NCBI GenBank assembly: GCA_023259875.1
Contig: JALRFL010000038.1
Coordinates: 1 to 16,109 of the forward strand
Origin: Alphaproteobacteria bacterium
GTDB lineage: Bacteria > Pseudomonadota > Alphaproteobacteria > Puniceispirillales > UBA1172
Direction: 5' to 3'
DNA: 16,109 nt
How positions within the stretch are numbered: position 1 is the first letter of the stretch; the number at the start of each line of letters is the position of its first letter. Positions 1-7,577 of the stretch are shown here, one piece after another. The position numbers were made by a program, and so were the translations under genes. The notes beneath the pieces are model-generated. The model saw nothing but the letters and a program-made list of their open reading frames with translations, had not been told where the DNA came from and ran no database searches.

Positions 1-2
1 CT

Positions 3-605
3 TTGCATCACCTGTCACGGCGTGATGCAGATATCGCCAATGCCCTTTCGCAATATGGCCCACCCCCTGACCGTACCATGCCCCAAGGGTTTACCACCCT
101 TATCCGAACCATTATCGGCCAGCAAATCTCGCGTCATGCCGCTACTTCTGTTTGGCAAAAGATGATCTCAGCAGGGTTAGACCAACCGCAAGCTATTCAC
201 GATGCCGGGGTTGATATCTTAAAGGATCATGGGCTGTCAAAACAGAAAGCCGAATATATTCACGGCATCGCCTCGGCGGTCGCGTGTGGCGATCTGGATT
301 TTGACCACCTCGCCACTTTGCCGGGTGATGAGGTATCCATGGCATTAACCCGACTGCGCGGTGTTGGTGATTGGACGGCAGATAATTATCGGCTTTTTGC
401 TTTGCTGGATATGGATGCGTGGCCTTACAATGATTTGGCCTTGCAAGAAGGGATGAAAATCCTCAAATCCCTCAATGATCGCCCAAACGCAAAAATTATG
501 CAGGATATGGCCGAGCTTTGGCGGCCTTGGCGCGGCGCAGGGGCGTTAATGCTTTGGCATATCTATGCGCATCATCGCCGAGATGCCTCACCTGCCAGCA
601 TCTGA
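3..605 (+). CDS. HhH-GPD DNA glycosylase (3-methyladenine glycosylase II-like), probably 5'-truncated
   Basis: Base-excision repair enzyme that removes alkylated bases and leaves an abasic site in DNA. In the visible 200 residues, IIGQQIS (37-43) matches the family's conserved helix. The helix-hairpin-helix LRGVGDWTADNY lies at about 118-129. D144 in PYNDLALQEG sits where the catalytic aspartate of AlkA-type enzymes is found. The AlkA N-terminal domain is absent, as in the short single-domain bacterial relatives. The only start in the window is a TTG at base 3, and relatives usually have about 10-15 more residues before the GQQ helix, so the true start probably lies upstream of the window. 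It ends in TGA five bases before the convergent SRAP gene. Family assignment is firm; the exact lesion range is not readable from sequence. Confidence 0.88.
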   Translation: MHHLSRRDADIANALSQYGPPPDRTMPQGFTTLIRTIIGQQISRHAATSVWQKMISAGLDQPQAIHDAGVDILKDHGLSKQKAEYIHGIASAVACGDLDFDHLATLPGDEVSMALTRLRGVGDWTADNYRLFALLDMDAWPYNDLALQEGMKILKSLNDRPNAKIMQDMAELWRPWRGAGALMLWHIYAHHRRDASPASI

Positions 606-610
606 ATTGA

Positions 611-1273
611 TCAAAAAAGCGATGCTTGAACCTCTGGTGCTGGGCCATCATAAGGGGCAATAAGACCAGCATGATTGCTCTTATTATTCCCTACTTCTGG
701 TGGGGCAGGATGCCAGATCAGGTGATCGGCATCAGTAGGCTTGGTCATCTCCCCTATCTCAAGCGAAGACAGGCTAGGGTCAAGCCATTGGTCTAAATCC
801 GCAAGATCAATAAGCAATGGGGCACGATGGTGCAGGCTAGCCAGATTTCCCTCTGCGGCGGTGGTCACAATGACACAGCGCGGCGTCTCTCCCGGCCAAT
901 ATAACGCACCAAAAGCCATCGGCGCCTCATCACGCCTTGCAATATGATAGGGTTGTTTTGGGGCTTTCCATTCATACCAGCCACTAGCCAGCACCACACA
1001 GCGTCTGGCAAGCGCGGCATCACGGAAGGTTTGTTTTTCCCGCATGGTTTCCCCACGCGCGTTGATCAACAACCCCTTTCCCATGGGGGATGGCACCCCC
1101 CAATGCATGGCGCCTCCGCTCCGGCCGGATGGGTTTGCTTGGATGGTCAAAATATCAACCCCCGGGGTAATGTTATAGGCTGGCAGAGGCTGACTGTTGG
1201 AAAGAGGGATTGCAGTTTTGAACATGGTGGTTAATTCACTTGCCGTAAACCGATTAGCAAAGCGTCCACACAT
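611..1273 (-). CDS. SRAP (SOS response-associated peptidase) domain protein, HMCES/YedK family
   Basis: HMCES/YedK proteins bind abasic sites in single-stranded DNA and crosslink to them through the N-terminal cysteine, which protects the lesion. The start is set at 1273 because this places Cys at residue 2 (MCGRF), and that cysteine must become the N-terminus after Met removal. AGGGA lies 8 bases upstream (1286-1282). An in-frame ATG at 1300 would bury the cysteine at residue 11. Other family residues are visible in the 220-aa product: YNITPG (33-38), N71 in NARGE, E101 in GWYEW, and H148/H149 in LHHRAPLL. Length is normal for the family. The gene converges with the DNA glycosylase at 3-605 and is divergent from cysQ. 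Crosslinking chemistry is family knowledge; the in vivo role is inferred. Confidence 0.95.
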   Translation of the reverse strand: MCGRFANRFTASELTTMFKTAIPLSNSQPLPAYNITPGVDILTIQANPSGRSGGAMHWGVPSPMGKGLLINARGETMREKQTFRDAALARRCVVLASGWYEWKAPKQPYHIARRDEAPMAFGALYWPGETPRCVIVTTAAEGNLASLHHRAPLLIDLADLDQWLDPSLSSLEIGEMTKPTDADHLIWHPAPPEVGNNKSNHAGLIAPYDGPAPEVQASLF

Positions 1274-1500
1274 AATATTGATCCCTGTTCTTTGGTTCAT
1301 GGCCGAAATGGTATAATGGCCATCAGTCTATCCAAATCCTTAGCGACTAGCAAATCTCTCTGTCTATGCTATCACCGCCAAGACACCCCTATTGGTGGAA
1401 TAAGGTTGCCCTATCCAACGCATTTATGCCAAAACTAAGCCTTTATCATTGGCCTTATTTCGGGGGTTACCTTATCTTAAGGGGAAATGATAATGGGGAT
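1274..1500. promoter_or_regulatory. Divergent intergenic region between SRAP gene and cysQ, with candidate promoter and inverted repeat
   Basis: A perfect TATAAT lies at 1312-1317 on the plus strand, facing cysQ. It has no convincing -35 at 17 bases; TTGGTT at 1292-1297 is only 14 bases away. The box sits between the arms of a 6-base inverted repeat, ATGGCC (1299-1304) and GGCCAT (1318-1323), a possible operator. If used, this promoter gives cysQ a leader of about 175 bases. An open frame from 1366 runs into cysQ, but its 45 extra residues show no family similarity. Nothing else recognisable lies here. Confidence 0.35.
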
Positions 1501-2385
1501 ATGAAACCTGACCTGATGGCCGATTTAGCAACAAAACAACAACTGATTAGGCCTGTTGAAGAATTGGCCATCATGGCAGGACAGCGTATTCTTGAAATAA
1601 GAACCGCGGGCCCACGCCAACAGATTAAACCTGATGGCAGTCCTGTTACCGATGCTGATCTGGCGGCGGATGCCATCATCAGCAAAGGGCTTTATCCCTT
1701 AAACCAAGATTGGCCGGTGATCACCGAAGAAGATTGGGACGAAAGCCGCGACCACATAACCTCTGACTATTATTGGTGTGTTGACCCCCTTGATGGGACG
1801 AAAGGCTTTCTTAATGGCGGTAAGGATTTTACCGTTAATATTGCCCTCATATATGGCCGTTATCCTGTCTTGGGTGTTATTTTTGCCCCTGCCAGACAAA
1901 GCCTGTGGGCCACTGATGGGGATCATGTTTGGCGGCGTGAGGTCAGCAGAAACGCAAGCCGTCTATCCGATATGCCCCCTATCCCTATTCAGACACGGCC
2001 TTGTCCTGTTGACCGTCCAACGGTGATTACCACCATGGCGAAATATAGCCAGACTTTAACCCATTGGCTTGATGATCTCACCCCATCAGAAACGATCTCT
2101 GTGGGATCATCGCTCAAGTTTTGTTATCTCGCGGAAGGCAAAGCTGATTTTTATCCGCGCATTGGCACAACCATGGAATGGGATACTGCCGCAGGCCAAG
2201 CCATCCTTGAGGCGGCAGGCGGCAAAATGATTGATCACAACGGAAACCGATTTTCCTATGGCAAGCCTGGGCGGATGAACGCTCGCTTTGCTGCGATGGG
2301 GAATATTGGTGATGATGCCAGTATTCCCGAAAACTGGTATCCGCCAACACCTGAACAGCGCCCCTATGGAGACCAAAGATCATGA
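1501..2385 (+). CDS. cysQ: 3'(2'),5'-bisphosphate nucleotidase CysQ
   Basis: Mg-dependent phosphatase that converts 3'-phosphoadenosine 5'-phosphate to AMP. It clears the by-product of sulfate reduction and of phosphopantetheine and sulfo transfer. Numbering from 1501 (294 aa): KPDGSPVTDADLAAD (43-57), E76-E77 in TEED, DPLDGTK (95-101) and WDTAAG (227-232) are the metal-site and substrate motifs of the inositol monophosphatase superfamily. FTVNIAL and GSSLKFC are typical of CysQ itself. A tail of about 25 residues after the usual end is rich in Pro and charged residues. The frame is open from 1366, but the extra N-terminus is unlike the family. Start choice at 1501 is moderate: AAGGGG is 16 bases away, and ATG 1516 is an alternative. 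It overlaps the following Sua5 gene by ATGA. Confidence 0.93.
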   Translation: MKPDLMADLATKQQLIRPVEELAIMAGQRILEIRTAGPRQQIKPDGSPVTDADLAADAIISKGLYPLNQDWPVITEEDWDESRDHITSDYYWCVDPLDGTKGFLNGGKDFTVNIALIYGRYPVLGVIFAPARQSLWATDGDHVWRREVSRNASRLSDMPPIPIQTRPCPVDRPTVITTMAKYSQTLTHWLDDLTPSETISVGSSLKFCYLAEGKADFYPRIGTTMEWDTAAGQAILEAAGGKMIDHNGNRFSYGKPGRMNARFAAMGNIGDDASIPENWYPPTPEQRPYGDQRS

Positions 2386-3365
2386 CGCCAAGCATGACAC
2401 GCGTTCAGCCATTAGATGAGGCCAGCATTGCCACCGCCGTAACCCTATGGCGACAAGGGCATTTGGTCGCCTTTGGCACAGAAACCGTTTATGGGCTGGG
2501 GGCAGACGCGGGTAATGCGCTTGCTGTTGCCCGTATTTTTAAGACAAAAAACCGCCCAGAGTTTAACCCCCTCATCAGTCATCTTCCCGATCAGGCCAGT
2601 GCCTTTGGATTAGCCGTGAGCACCCTTTTAGCCGAGCAATTGGCCGAAGCCTTCTGGCCGGGTCCAATGACGCTTGTGTTGCATCGGCAAGATCACGGAC
2701 AGATTGCCGATCTAGTGACGGCAGGACTGGATAGTCTGGCTTTGCGAGTGCCGGGTCACAGCAAAGCAAGAGATCTGCTCAAAGCCGCTGGCATTCCCAT
2801 TGCCGCGCCATCCGCCAACCCATCTGGCAGGCTAAGCCCGACCATGGCTCATCATGTAGCAGAAAGTTTTGATCACCAATCCGAGCCACGGTTAATCCTT
2901 GATACCGGCGCTTGCCAAAAAGGGCTGGAGTCCACCATCATTGATGCCAGAGGTGAAGTACCGGTGATCTTGCGTCCCGGAAGCATCACTGCGGAAATGA
3001 TCAAAGAGGTGACCGGACACCGCCCGTTATCGCCAGAAGACAAAGCCCCATCGCGGCTTCTTTCCCCCGGCCAGTTAGCCAGTCATTATGCCCCACGCGC
3101 CCAGCTTCGGCTTAACGCAACCCATATCCGCGAGGGTGAGGCATGGCTTGGGTTTGGGGCTGATCCTGAATTGCCTATTGATACGCCTGCCGCGAATCTG
3201 AGCCCTAATGCGGATTTGGATGAGGCCGCAAGCCAGCTGTTTTTCCTGCTTCGCCAACTTGACGCAAAAGGGGTTCATACCATTGCGGTTGCGCCTATTC
3301 CTGAAACGGGATTAGGTGTTGCTATTCATGATCGCCTTAGCCGCGCCGCCGCGCCGCGACCTTAA
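2382..3365 (+). CDS. sua5: Threonylcarbamoyl-AMP synthase, Sua5 type (YrdC domain plus Sua5 domain)
   Basis: Makes L-threonylcarbamoyl-AMP from threonine, bicarbonate and ATP, the first step of the t6A modification at position 37 of ANN-decoding tRNAs, in the cytoplasm. The YrdC domain spans about 15-205. It carries GTETVYGLGADA (32-43), K56/R58 in KTKNRPEFNPLISH, WPGPMT (92-97), SxN at S144/N146 in APSANPSG, and LRPGSIT (197-203). A linker and C-terminal Sua5 domain follow, with SPGQLASHYAP (228-238). At 327 aa it is the long Sua5 form rather than the roughly 190-aa TsaC form. The start overlaps the cysQ stop (ATGA), with GGAGA about 10 bases upstream, so the two are translationally coupled. 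The partners TsaB, TsaD and TsaE are not in the window. Confidence 0.95.
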   Translation: MTPSMTRVQPLDEASIATAVTLWRQGHLVAFGTETVYGLGADAGNALAVARIFKTKNRPEFNPLISHLPDQASAFGLAVSTLLAEQLAEAFWPGPMTLVLHRQDHGQIADLVTAGLDSLALRVPGHSKARDLLKAAGIPIAAPSANPSGRLSPTMAHHVAESFDHQSEPRLILDTGACQKGLESTIIDARGEVPVILRPGSITAEMIKEVTGHRPLSPEDKAPSRLLSPGQLASHYAPRAQLRLNATHIREGEAWLGFGADPELPIDTPAANLSPNADLDEAASQLFFLLRQLDAKGVHTIAVAPIPETGLGVAIHDRLSRAAAPRP

Positions 3366-3426
3366 AGGAATGCACCCCACATCTTGCCGATGATATGGTA
3401 TTTGTACTACCCTGACTTTCCATCAT

Positions 3427-3434
3427 AGGAGGAG
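3427..3434 (+). promoter_or_regulatory. Very strong Shine-Dalgarno for the FAD-linked dehydrogenase
   Basis: AGGAGGAG is complementary to the 16S rRNA tail and lies 6 bases before the ATG at 3441. It fixes that start and predicts efficient translation. It is the strongest ribosome binding site in the window. The rest of the 75-base gap after sua5 shows no clear terminator or promoter. Confidence 0.8.
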
Positions 3435-3440
3435 CCGTCC

Positions 3441-4883
3441 ATGCCACTTGATCAGACGCCAATTATTGACGCCCTGATCCGAATTGTTGGTGCAGCCAAT
3501 CTTGTTCAACAGGAACAGGATAAGGCCCGATATCTGACGGATTGGCGAAAGCAATATCAGGGCAATTCCATCGCCGTGGTCAAACCAGCAAACACAGCAG
3601 AGGTCAGCGCCATTTTGAAACTGGCAGAGGAGCAGAATATTGCGGTCATTCCGCAGGGGGGGAATACCGGGCTTTGTGGGGGTGCGACGCCTGATTTGGG
3701 TGAGCATAATCTGGTGATCAGCACCGAAAGGATGAATCATATCCGTGAGGTGGATACCTCATCTCAGACCATTACCGTCGAAGCCGGATGTATTCTTGAT
3801 CATATCAAATCTGCGGCGGATGCTCATGATTTGCTGTTCCCCCTTGATTTAGGGGCGCGTGGCACATGCCAGATTGGCGGCAATCTCTCGACCAATGCTG
3901 GCGGCCTTAATGTGATACGCTATGGCAACACGCGTGAGTTAACCCTTGGGGTTGAGGTTGTGTTGATGGGGGGAAAGGTGCTTTCCCTTTTATCCAAACT
4001 CAAGAAAGACAACACCGGCTATGATCTAAGAGACCTTTTTATCGGGGCTGAGGGCACATTGGGGATCATCACCGCCGCAACGCTTAAGCTTTTTCCCAAA
4101 CCCATCGCAACGGCCACAGGTTTTGCCGCTATGCGTGATATTGAGGCGGCCATTACCCTGCTTCACCGGTGTCAGGCGGCAAGTGGCGGAAATGTCATTG
4201 CCTTTGAGCTAATGCCAAAAACCATTATTGACAATGTTCGGCATTTTTATCCGGACACGCCCCTTCCGATATCAGAAATTCCGCGGTTTTCTGCATTGAT
4301 TGAAATTGCCTCAACCGCTGAGGATTCAGGCAAACCAGATCATGACGGCACCATGCCCCTAGAAAAAACCCTGACTGAGGTTTTAGCCAAAGCGATGGAA
4401 GACGGGCTTGTGTTAGATGCAACGATTGCTAGCAATCTGACCCAGCGTAACACCATCTGGCAAATTCGGGAATTGACGCCAGAGTCTGAAATCAAGGCTG
4501 GCAAGGCTTATAAATCCGATATCTCTATTCCTCTTAAACACATGGCGGCCTTTTATGATGATGCCGAAAAGGCCGCCACCGCCATCATGCCGGGTGTGCG
4601 GATTTTTGGTTTTGGTCACCTCGGGGATGGAAACTTGCATTACAATTTGAGCGAGCCCCTTGAAAAACGCCCTGACTTTTTTGATTATTATCATGCTTTT
4701 GATGACATGATGAAAACCTTGGTTGAGAAATACGAAGGTTCCATCAGCGCGGAACACGGCATTGGTCAGAAAAAGCGTGATGTGTTTCTTAGCACCAAAG
4801 ACCCTGCCTCACTTGAAGTCATGCGTAGCATCAAAGCCGCGCTTGACCCAAAGAATTTAATGAACCCGGGCAAAGTGGTTTAG
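3441..4883 (+). CDS. FAD-linked D-2-hydroxyacid dehydrogenase (GlcD/D2HGDH family)
   Basis: Oxidises a D-2-hydroxyacid such as D-2-hydroxyglutarate, D-lactate or glycolate to the 2-oxoacid, passing electrons from FAD to a carrier. The 480 residues comprise an FAD_binding_4 domain (about 45-220) with PQGGNTGLCGGA (71-82), GGNLSTNAGG (146-155) and GAEGTLGI (202-209). A FAD-oxidase_C domain follows, with H393 and H400 in GHLGDGNLH and E438 in SAEHGIG. These match the metal ligands of human D2HGDH by spacing. The C-terminus NPGKVV is standard. No GlcE or GlcF partner is adjacent, so a stand-alone D-2-hydroxyglutarate or D-lactate dehydrogenase is more likely than a glycolate oxidase subunit. Substrate is inference. 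No signal peptide or membrane segment is visible. Confidence 0.9.
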   Translation: MPLDQTPIIDALIRIVGAANLVQQEQDKARYLTDWRKQYQGNSIAVVKPANTAEVSAILKLAEEQNIAVIPQGGNTGLCGGATPDLGEHNLVISTERMNHIREVDTSSQTITVEAGCILDHIKSAADAHDLLFPLDLGARGTCQIGGNLSTNAGGLNVIRYGNTRELTLGVEVVLMGGKVLSLLSKLKKDNTGYDLRDLFIGAEGTLGIITAATLKLFPKPIATATGFAAMRDIEAAITLLHRCQAASGGNVIAFELMPKTIIDNVRHFYPDTPLPISEIPRFSALIEIASTAEDSGKPDHDGTMPLEKTLTEVLAKAMEDGLVLDATIASNLTQRNTIWQIRELTPESEIKAGKAYKSDISIPLKHMAAFYDDAEKAATAIMPGVRIFGFGHLGDGNLHYNLSEPLEKRPDFFDYYHAFDDMMKTLVEKYEGSISAEHGIGQKKRDVFLSTKDPASLEVMRSIKAALDPKNLMNPGKVV

Positions 4884-4917
4884 GTATCATTATCGGTTTT
4901 AGTAAAGGGTCATCAGT

Positions 4918-5469
4918 ATGAGACAAGAACAAGCCATCCCAAATGTCATCCGTTTTTGGTTTGAGGAGACCGAACCCAAACAATGGTTTCTTAAAGATGA
5001 GGCGTTTGACCAATTGATCAAAGACCGCTTTGAGCCTCTTGTCACATCCGCGCTTTCAGGGCAATTAGACCAGTGGTCTGAAACCCCTCAAGGCAATCTG
5101 GCGCTGATCCTGTTGCTTGATCAAATGACCAGAAACATCTATCGCAATCATCCCATGAGTTTTGCAGGGGATGATATGGCGTTGGCCTTTTGCCTCAAAG
5201 GGGTTCAGCGAGATGATATGAAGGTTTTGCCAGATGCGCATATCCGCTTTCTTCTGATGCCCATGATGCACGCCGAGGACCTTGCCATTCAAGACAACTC
5301 CCTGCCGTTATTTCAAAAATATTGTGATGAGCTGACTTATGATTACGCTGTTCGGCATCGCGATATCATCGCGCGCTTTGGGCATTTTCCGCATCGCAAT
5401 GCCATTCTAGGACGCCCTTCAACCGAAGAAGAAATTGCCTTCCTGACCGAGCCTAACTCATCTTTTTAG
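4918..5469 (+). CDS. DUF924 family protein
   Basis: A 183-residue helical protein of the DUF924 family, which has a TPR-like fold and no established function. Family signatures are visible in order: VIRFWFEE (10-17), the W53 region, LILLLDQMTRNIYR (63-76), FLLMPMMHAEDL (111-122), HRDIIARFGHFPHRNAILGR (147-166) and the closing STEEEIAFL (168-176). Length is typical. There is no signal peptide or membrane segment, so it is probably cytoplasmic. It lies 34 bases after the FAD-linked dehydrogenase on the same strand, with AAAGGG about 8 bases before the ATG, and could be its co-transcribed partner. It ends 11 bases before the convergent GT9 gene. Confidence 0.9.
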   Translation: MRQEQAIPNVIRFWFEETEPKQWFLKDEAFDQLIKDRFEPLVTSALSGQLDQWSETPQGNLALILLLDQMTRNIYRNHPMSFAGDDMALAFCLKGVQRDDMKVLPDAHIRFLLMPMMHAEDLAIQDNSLPLFQKYCDELTYDYAVRHRDIIARFGHFPHRNAILGRPSTEEEIAFLTEPNSSF

Positions 5470-5480
5470 GGCATTAGGGG

Positions 5481-6434
5481 TTAAGCCATCAGCGGTTTTA
5501 GCGCATTAAGCACATCGGCTGGCTCAACTTTATCTATTGGCTCTGCACGAACCCAGCTGGCTTTATCGCCTATTGGGGCAGACATGGTAGGGTCGGTATC
5601 CGCACCCATCACCATCACCGTTGGCGCACCCATTCGCGCTGCCAGAAAAACCGGCCCGGTATCATTTCCAATCACCGCTGCGGCGCCGCGACACACCTGA
5701 CAAAGCTGATCAATCGTGGTCTGGCCAAGGATTGAGGTAATCTCTGGCAGCATCTGTGTTATCTCATCCACCGCCGCGGCATCATGCTTTGTGCCAGCAA
5801 GCACTGGCGTGATCCCCTGATCCATTAGGCCGGTTGCTAAAGCGACATAACCGGCGGCAGACCAGCGTTTAGAGGGTTTAGCCGGCGAACACCCGGGCAA
5901 GAGGATAGCGTAAGGTCTTGGCAAACGTAAATCCGCCAAGAGGTTTCTGCCGCCACCAAGCCAATCTAAATTGGCTTCCGCAGGGGCTACACCGCCCAGA
6001 CTAGCTGTCATGAGCATCCTGTCGCGATTATTGACCCCTTCAAAATTGGGGATCGGATGGCTAGCCCCTTTTGCTGCTCCCACAAACTCTATCCCTGTTG
6101 AGGCAATAAAATATTTGAAATAGCGATTGGTGCGACTTGAGCATTGGAAATCATAAATCCGCGTCCAGCCCGAACGAAACAGTCGCCGCATCCGTAACCA
6201 TGATCCTATGCGGTAAATTGGGGCCCGATCATCCAACAGCACCTCATCAAAATATGGTGATGCGGTTAATAATCCGGCAAAAGGCGGCGAGGTTAACACC
6301 GCCAGATGATCAGAGCGATGCGCCGCCCTAAGACTGGCAAAGGCATCCATAGCTTGCACCATATCGCCAAGCGCCCCATGCTTGATGACTAGGATGCGGC
6401 GCTCTTTCTTTGTTTGATCAGGGGATATCTTCAT
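5481..6434 (-). CDS. Glycosyltransferase family 9 (heptosyltransferase-like)
   Basis: GT9 enzymes add heptose from ADP-heptose to the LPS inner core at the inner face of the cytoplasmic membrane. The 317 residues show the GT9 layout. The N-terminal Rossmann start is ILVIKHGALGDMVQ (14-27), with D24 at the place of the WaaC catalytic aspartate. The donor domain has LLPGCSPAKPSKRW (178-191) and GNDTGPVFLAA (256-266). In WaaC/WaaF-type enzymes the DTG motif is followed two residues later by His, which contacts the donor phosphates; here that place is F263. The start overlaps the preceding GT4 stop by ATGA, so this is the last gene of a three-transferase operon. hldE at 14398-15861 makes the expected donor. 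Family is firm; acceptor and sugar are inferred. Confidence 0.9.
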   Translation of the reverse strand: MKISPDQTKKERRILVIKHGALGDMVQAMDAFASLRAAHRSDHLAVLTSPPFAGLLTASPYFDEVLLDDRAPIYRIGSWLRMRRLFRSGWTRIYDFQCSSRTNRYFKYFIASTGIEFVGAAKGASHPIPNFEGVNNRDRMLMTASLGGVAPAEANLDWLGGGRNLLADLRLPRPYAILLPGCSPAKPSKRWSAAGYVALATGLMDQGITPVLAGTKHDAAAVDEITQMLPEITSILGQTTIDQLCQVCRGAAAVIGNDTGPVFLAARMGAPTVMVMGADTDPTMSAPIGDKASWVRAEPIDKVEPADVLNALKPLMA

Positions 6435-7567
6435 GTCGCCCGGCCTCTATCCGCATAAGACCATTGGTGATCAGCCATTGCCGCCGCCCTAGCGTCATCA
6501 AGTTGTGATGCCATATCCGCGATAGCAAATGGATAATCAACCCATGCTTTATCCTGCCATGACTTACGCCACGCCGCGTCCCCCAGCATCTGATCAAGCG
6601 CAATGGCTAATTCCTCTGCGTCCCCTCGATCAAGTATCACTGCCCTGCCCTCGGCGTATTCAGGGATGCCGCCGCGTCTTGTGGTAATTAAGGCCGCGCC
6701 AGTGGCGAGTGCCTCAACCACCACCCGGCCTGCTGGCTCTTGCCATTGCGACGGGGCAAGGACAATCGCTGAGGCGTGCTGAAGCTGTTTTGTTTCCGCG
6801 CGGCTAATAAATCCCGTCATTTCAGATTGGTGACGAATAGGGGCGAGCGCATCAGCAACTTTTTGTTCATATCCCGACGGATCGGTATCTTTAAATCTTT
6901 TTGCGCCGATAAACTTGACTTTCCAATCTGGATAATTTGGCAAGACCTTTCCCATGGCTTGCGCGGCCTCAAGCATTCCTTTTTCTGGAACCATACGGCC
7001 TATAATCGTGATCAGTTTGTCTTTTTTGGGGGGTGTTGTTGCTGAACGCTCCACCGCGATAGGGATAATCTTTATCTTACTGATCTCAGCCGCGTTCGCT
7101 TCGACCCCATCAAGAAAACACGATTTGAGATAATCTGACACACAAAAAATCGCCGCCATGCGTTGCAAAAGCCCATGCCGCTTGGCTGGCGTGTCACTGC
7201 CTTTCATCTCTCTTGGGTCATTATGCAGATATAGAGCCATCTTTAGATCAGGGTGCTTTCTGGCCAGATATGATGCCACCTGACATCTGCCATGAACCTC
7301 AAGCAAATCTGGGGTGCCATGCTGACGGATATAATCCAGATAGCCTTTGGCAAGACCGATATTTTTACCAAATAGCCATGCGTGTCTGGTCTTGATGCCT
7401 TGATAACGCGCGCCGCCAAGATAAGGGCCTGATGTCATTCTGCCAATAATCACGCTTGATGCAGCGTAACGGCTCTGGATAAAGCCATCTTCCACATTGA
7501 GCGCCACCGCGCCGGCGTTAGCTTGGGTATAGTGTTCTTTATAAGGCAAAAGGCTGTGGATCATCAC
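6431..7567 (-). CDS. Glycosyltransferase family 4 (group 1), surface glycan/LPS type
   Basis: Retaining GT-B fold transferase using a nucleotide-sugar donor. The C-terminal donor-binding half is clear: IIGRMVPEKGMLEA (188-201) opens the second Rossmann domain. The E-x7-E motif is E277/E285 in QEPAGRVVVEAL, followed by GGIPEYAEG (299-307). The N-terminal half has LLEVHGR (88-94) and LYLHNDPREMKG (112-123). 378 aa is normal for GT4. The outermost start is GTG 7567 directly followed by ATG 7564. GAGG at 7579-7576 is 8 bases from the GTG and 11 from the ATG, so either may be used. It lies 10 bases after the other GT4 gene and overlaps the GT9 gene by ATGA. The sugar and acceptor cannot be read from sequence; a role in LPS core assembly is inferred from neighbours. 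Confidence 0.9.
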   Translation of the reverse strand: MMIHSLLPYKEHYTQANAGAVALNVEDGFIQSRYAASSVIIGRMTSGPYLGGARYQGIKTRHAWLFGKNIGLAKGYLDYIRQHGTPDLLEVHGRCQVASYLARKHPDLKMALYLHNDPREMKGSDTPAKRHGLLQRMAAIFCVSDYLKSCFLDGVEANAAEISKIKIIPIAVERSATTPPKKDKLITIIGRMVPEKGMLEAAQAMGKVLPNYPDWKVKFIGAKRFKDTDPSGYEQKVADALAPIRHQSEMTGFISRAETKQLQHASAIVLAPSQWQEPAGRVVVEALATGAALITTRRGGIPEYAEGRAVILDRGDAEELAIALDQMLGDAAWRKSWQDKAWVDYPFAIADMASQLDDARAAAMADHQWSYADRGRAT

Positions 7568-7577
7568 TGATGCAACC

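Noticed and set aside
1274..1300. ATG at 1300 as the SRAP start
   Set aside because: It would add nine residues before MCGRF and block the N-terminal cysteine chemistry; a well-placed AGGGA supports 1273.
1366..1500. Upstream extension of the cysQ frame as a real N-terminal domain
   Set aside because: The 45 extra residues match nothing in CysQ, and the family's first helix begins just after 1501.
3330..3362. GC-rich CGCCGCCGCGCC stretch at the sua5 end as a terminator
   Set aside because: It is within the coding frame (Ala/Pro/Arg tail) and has no T-run after it.
4413..4757. 114-codon minus-strand open frame
   Set aside because: Antisense to the conserved C-terminal domain of the FAD-linked dehydrogenase; no recognisable motif.
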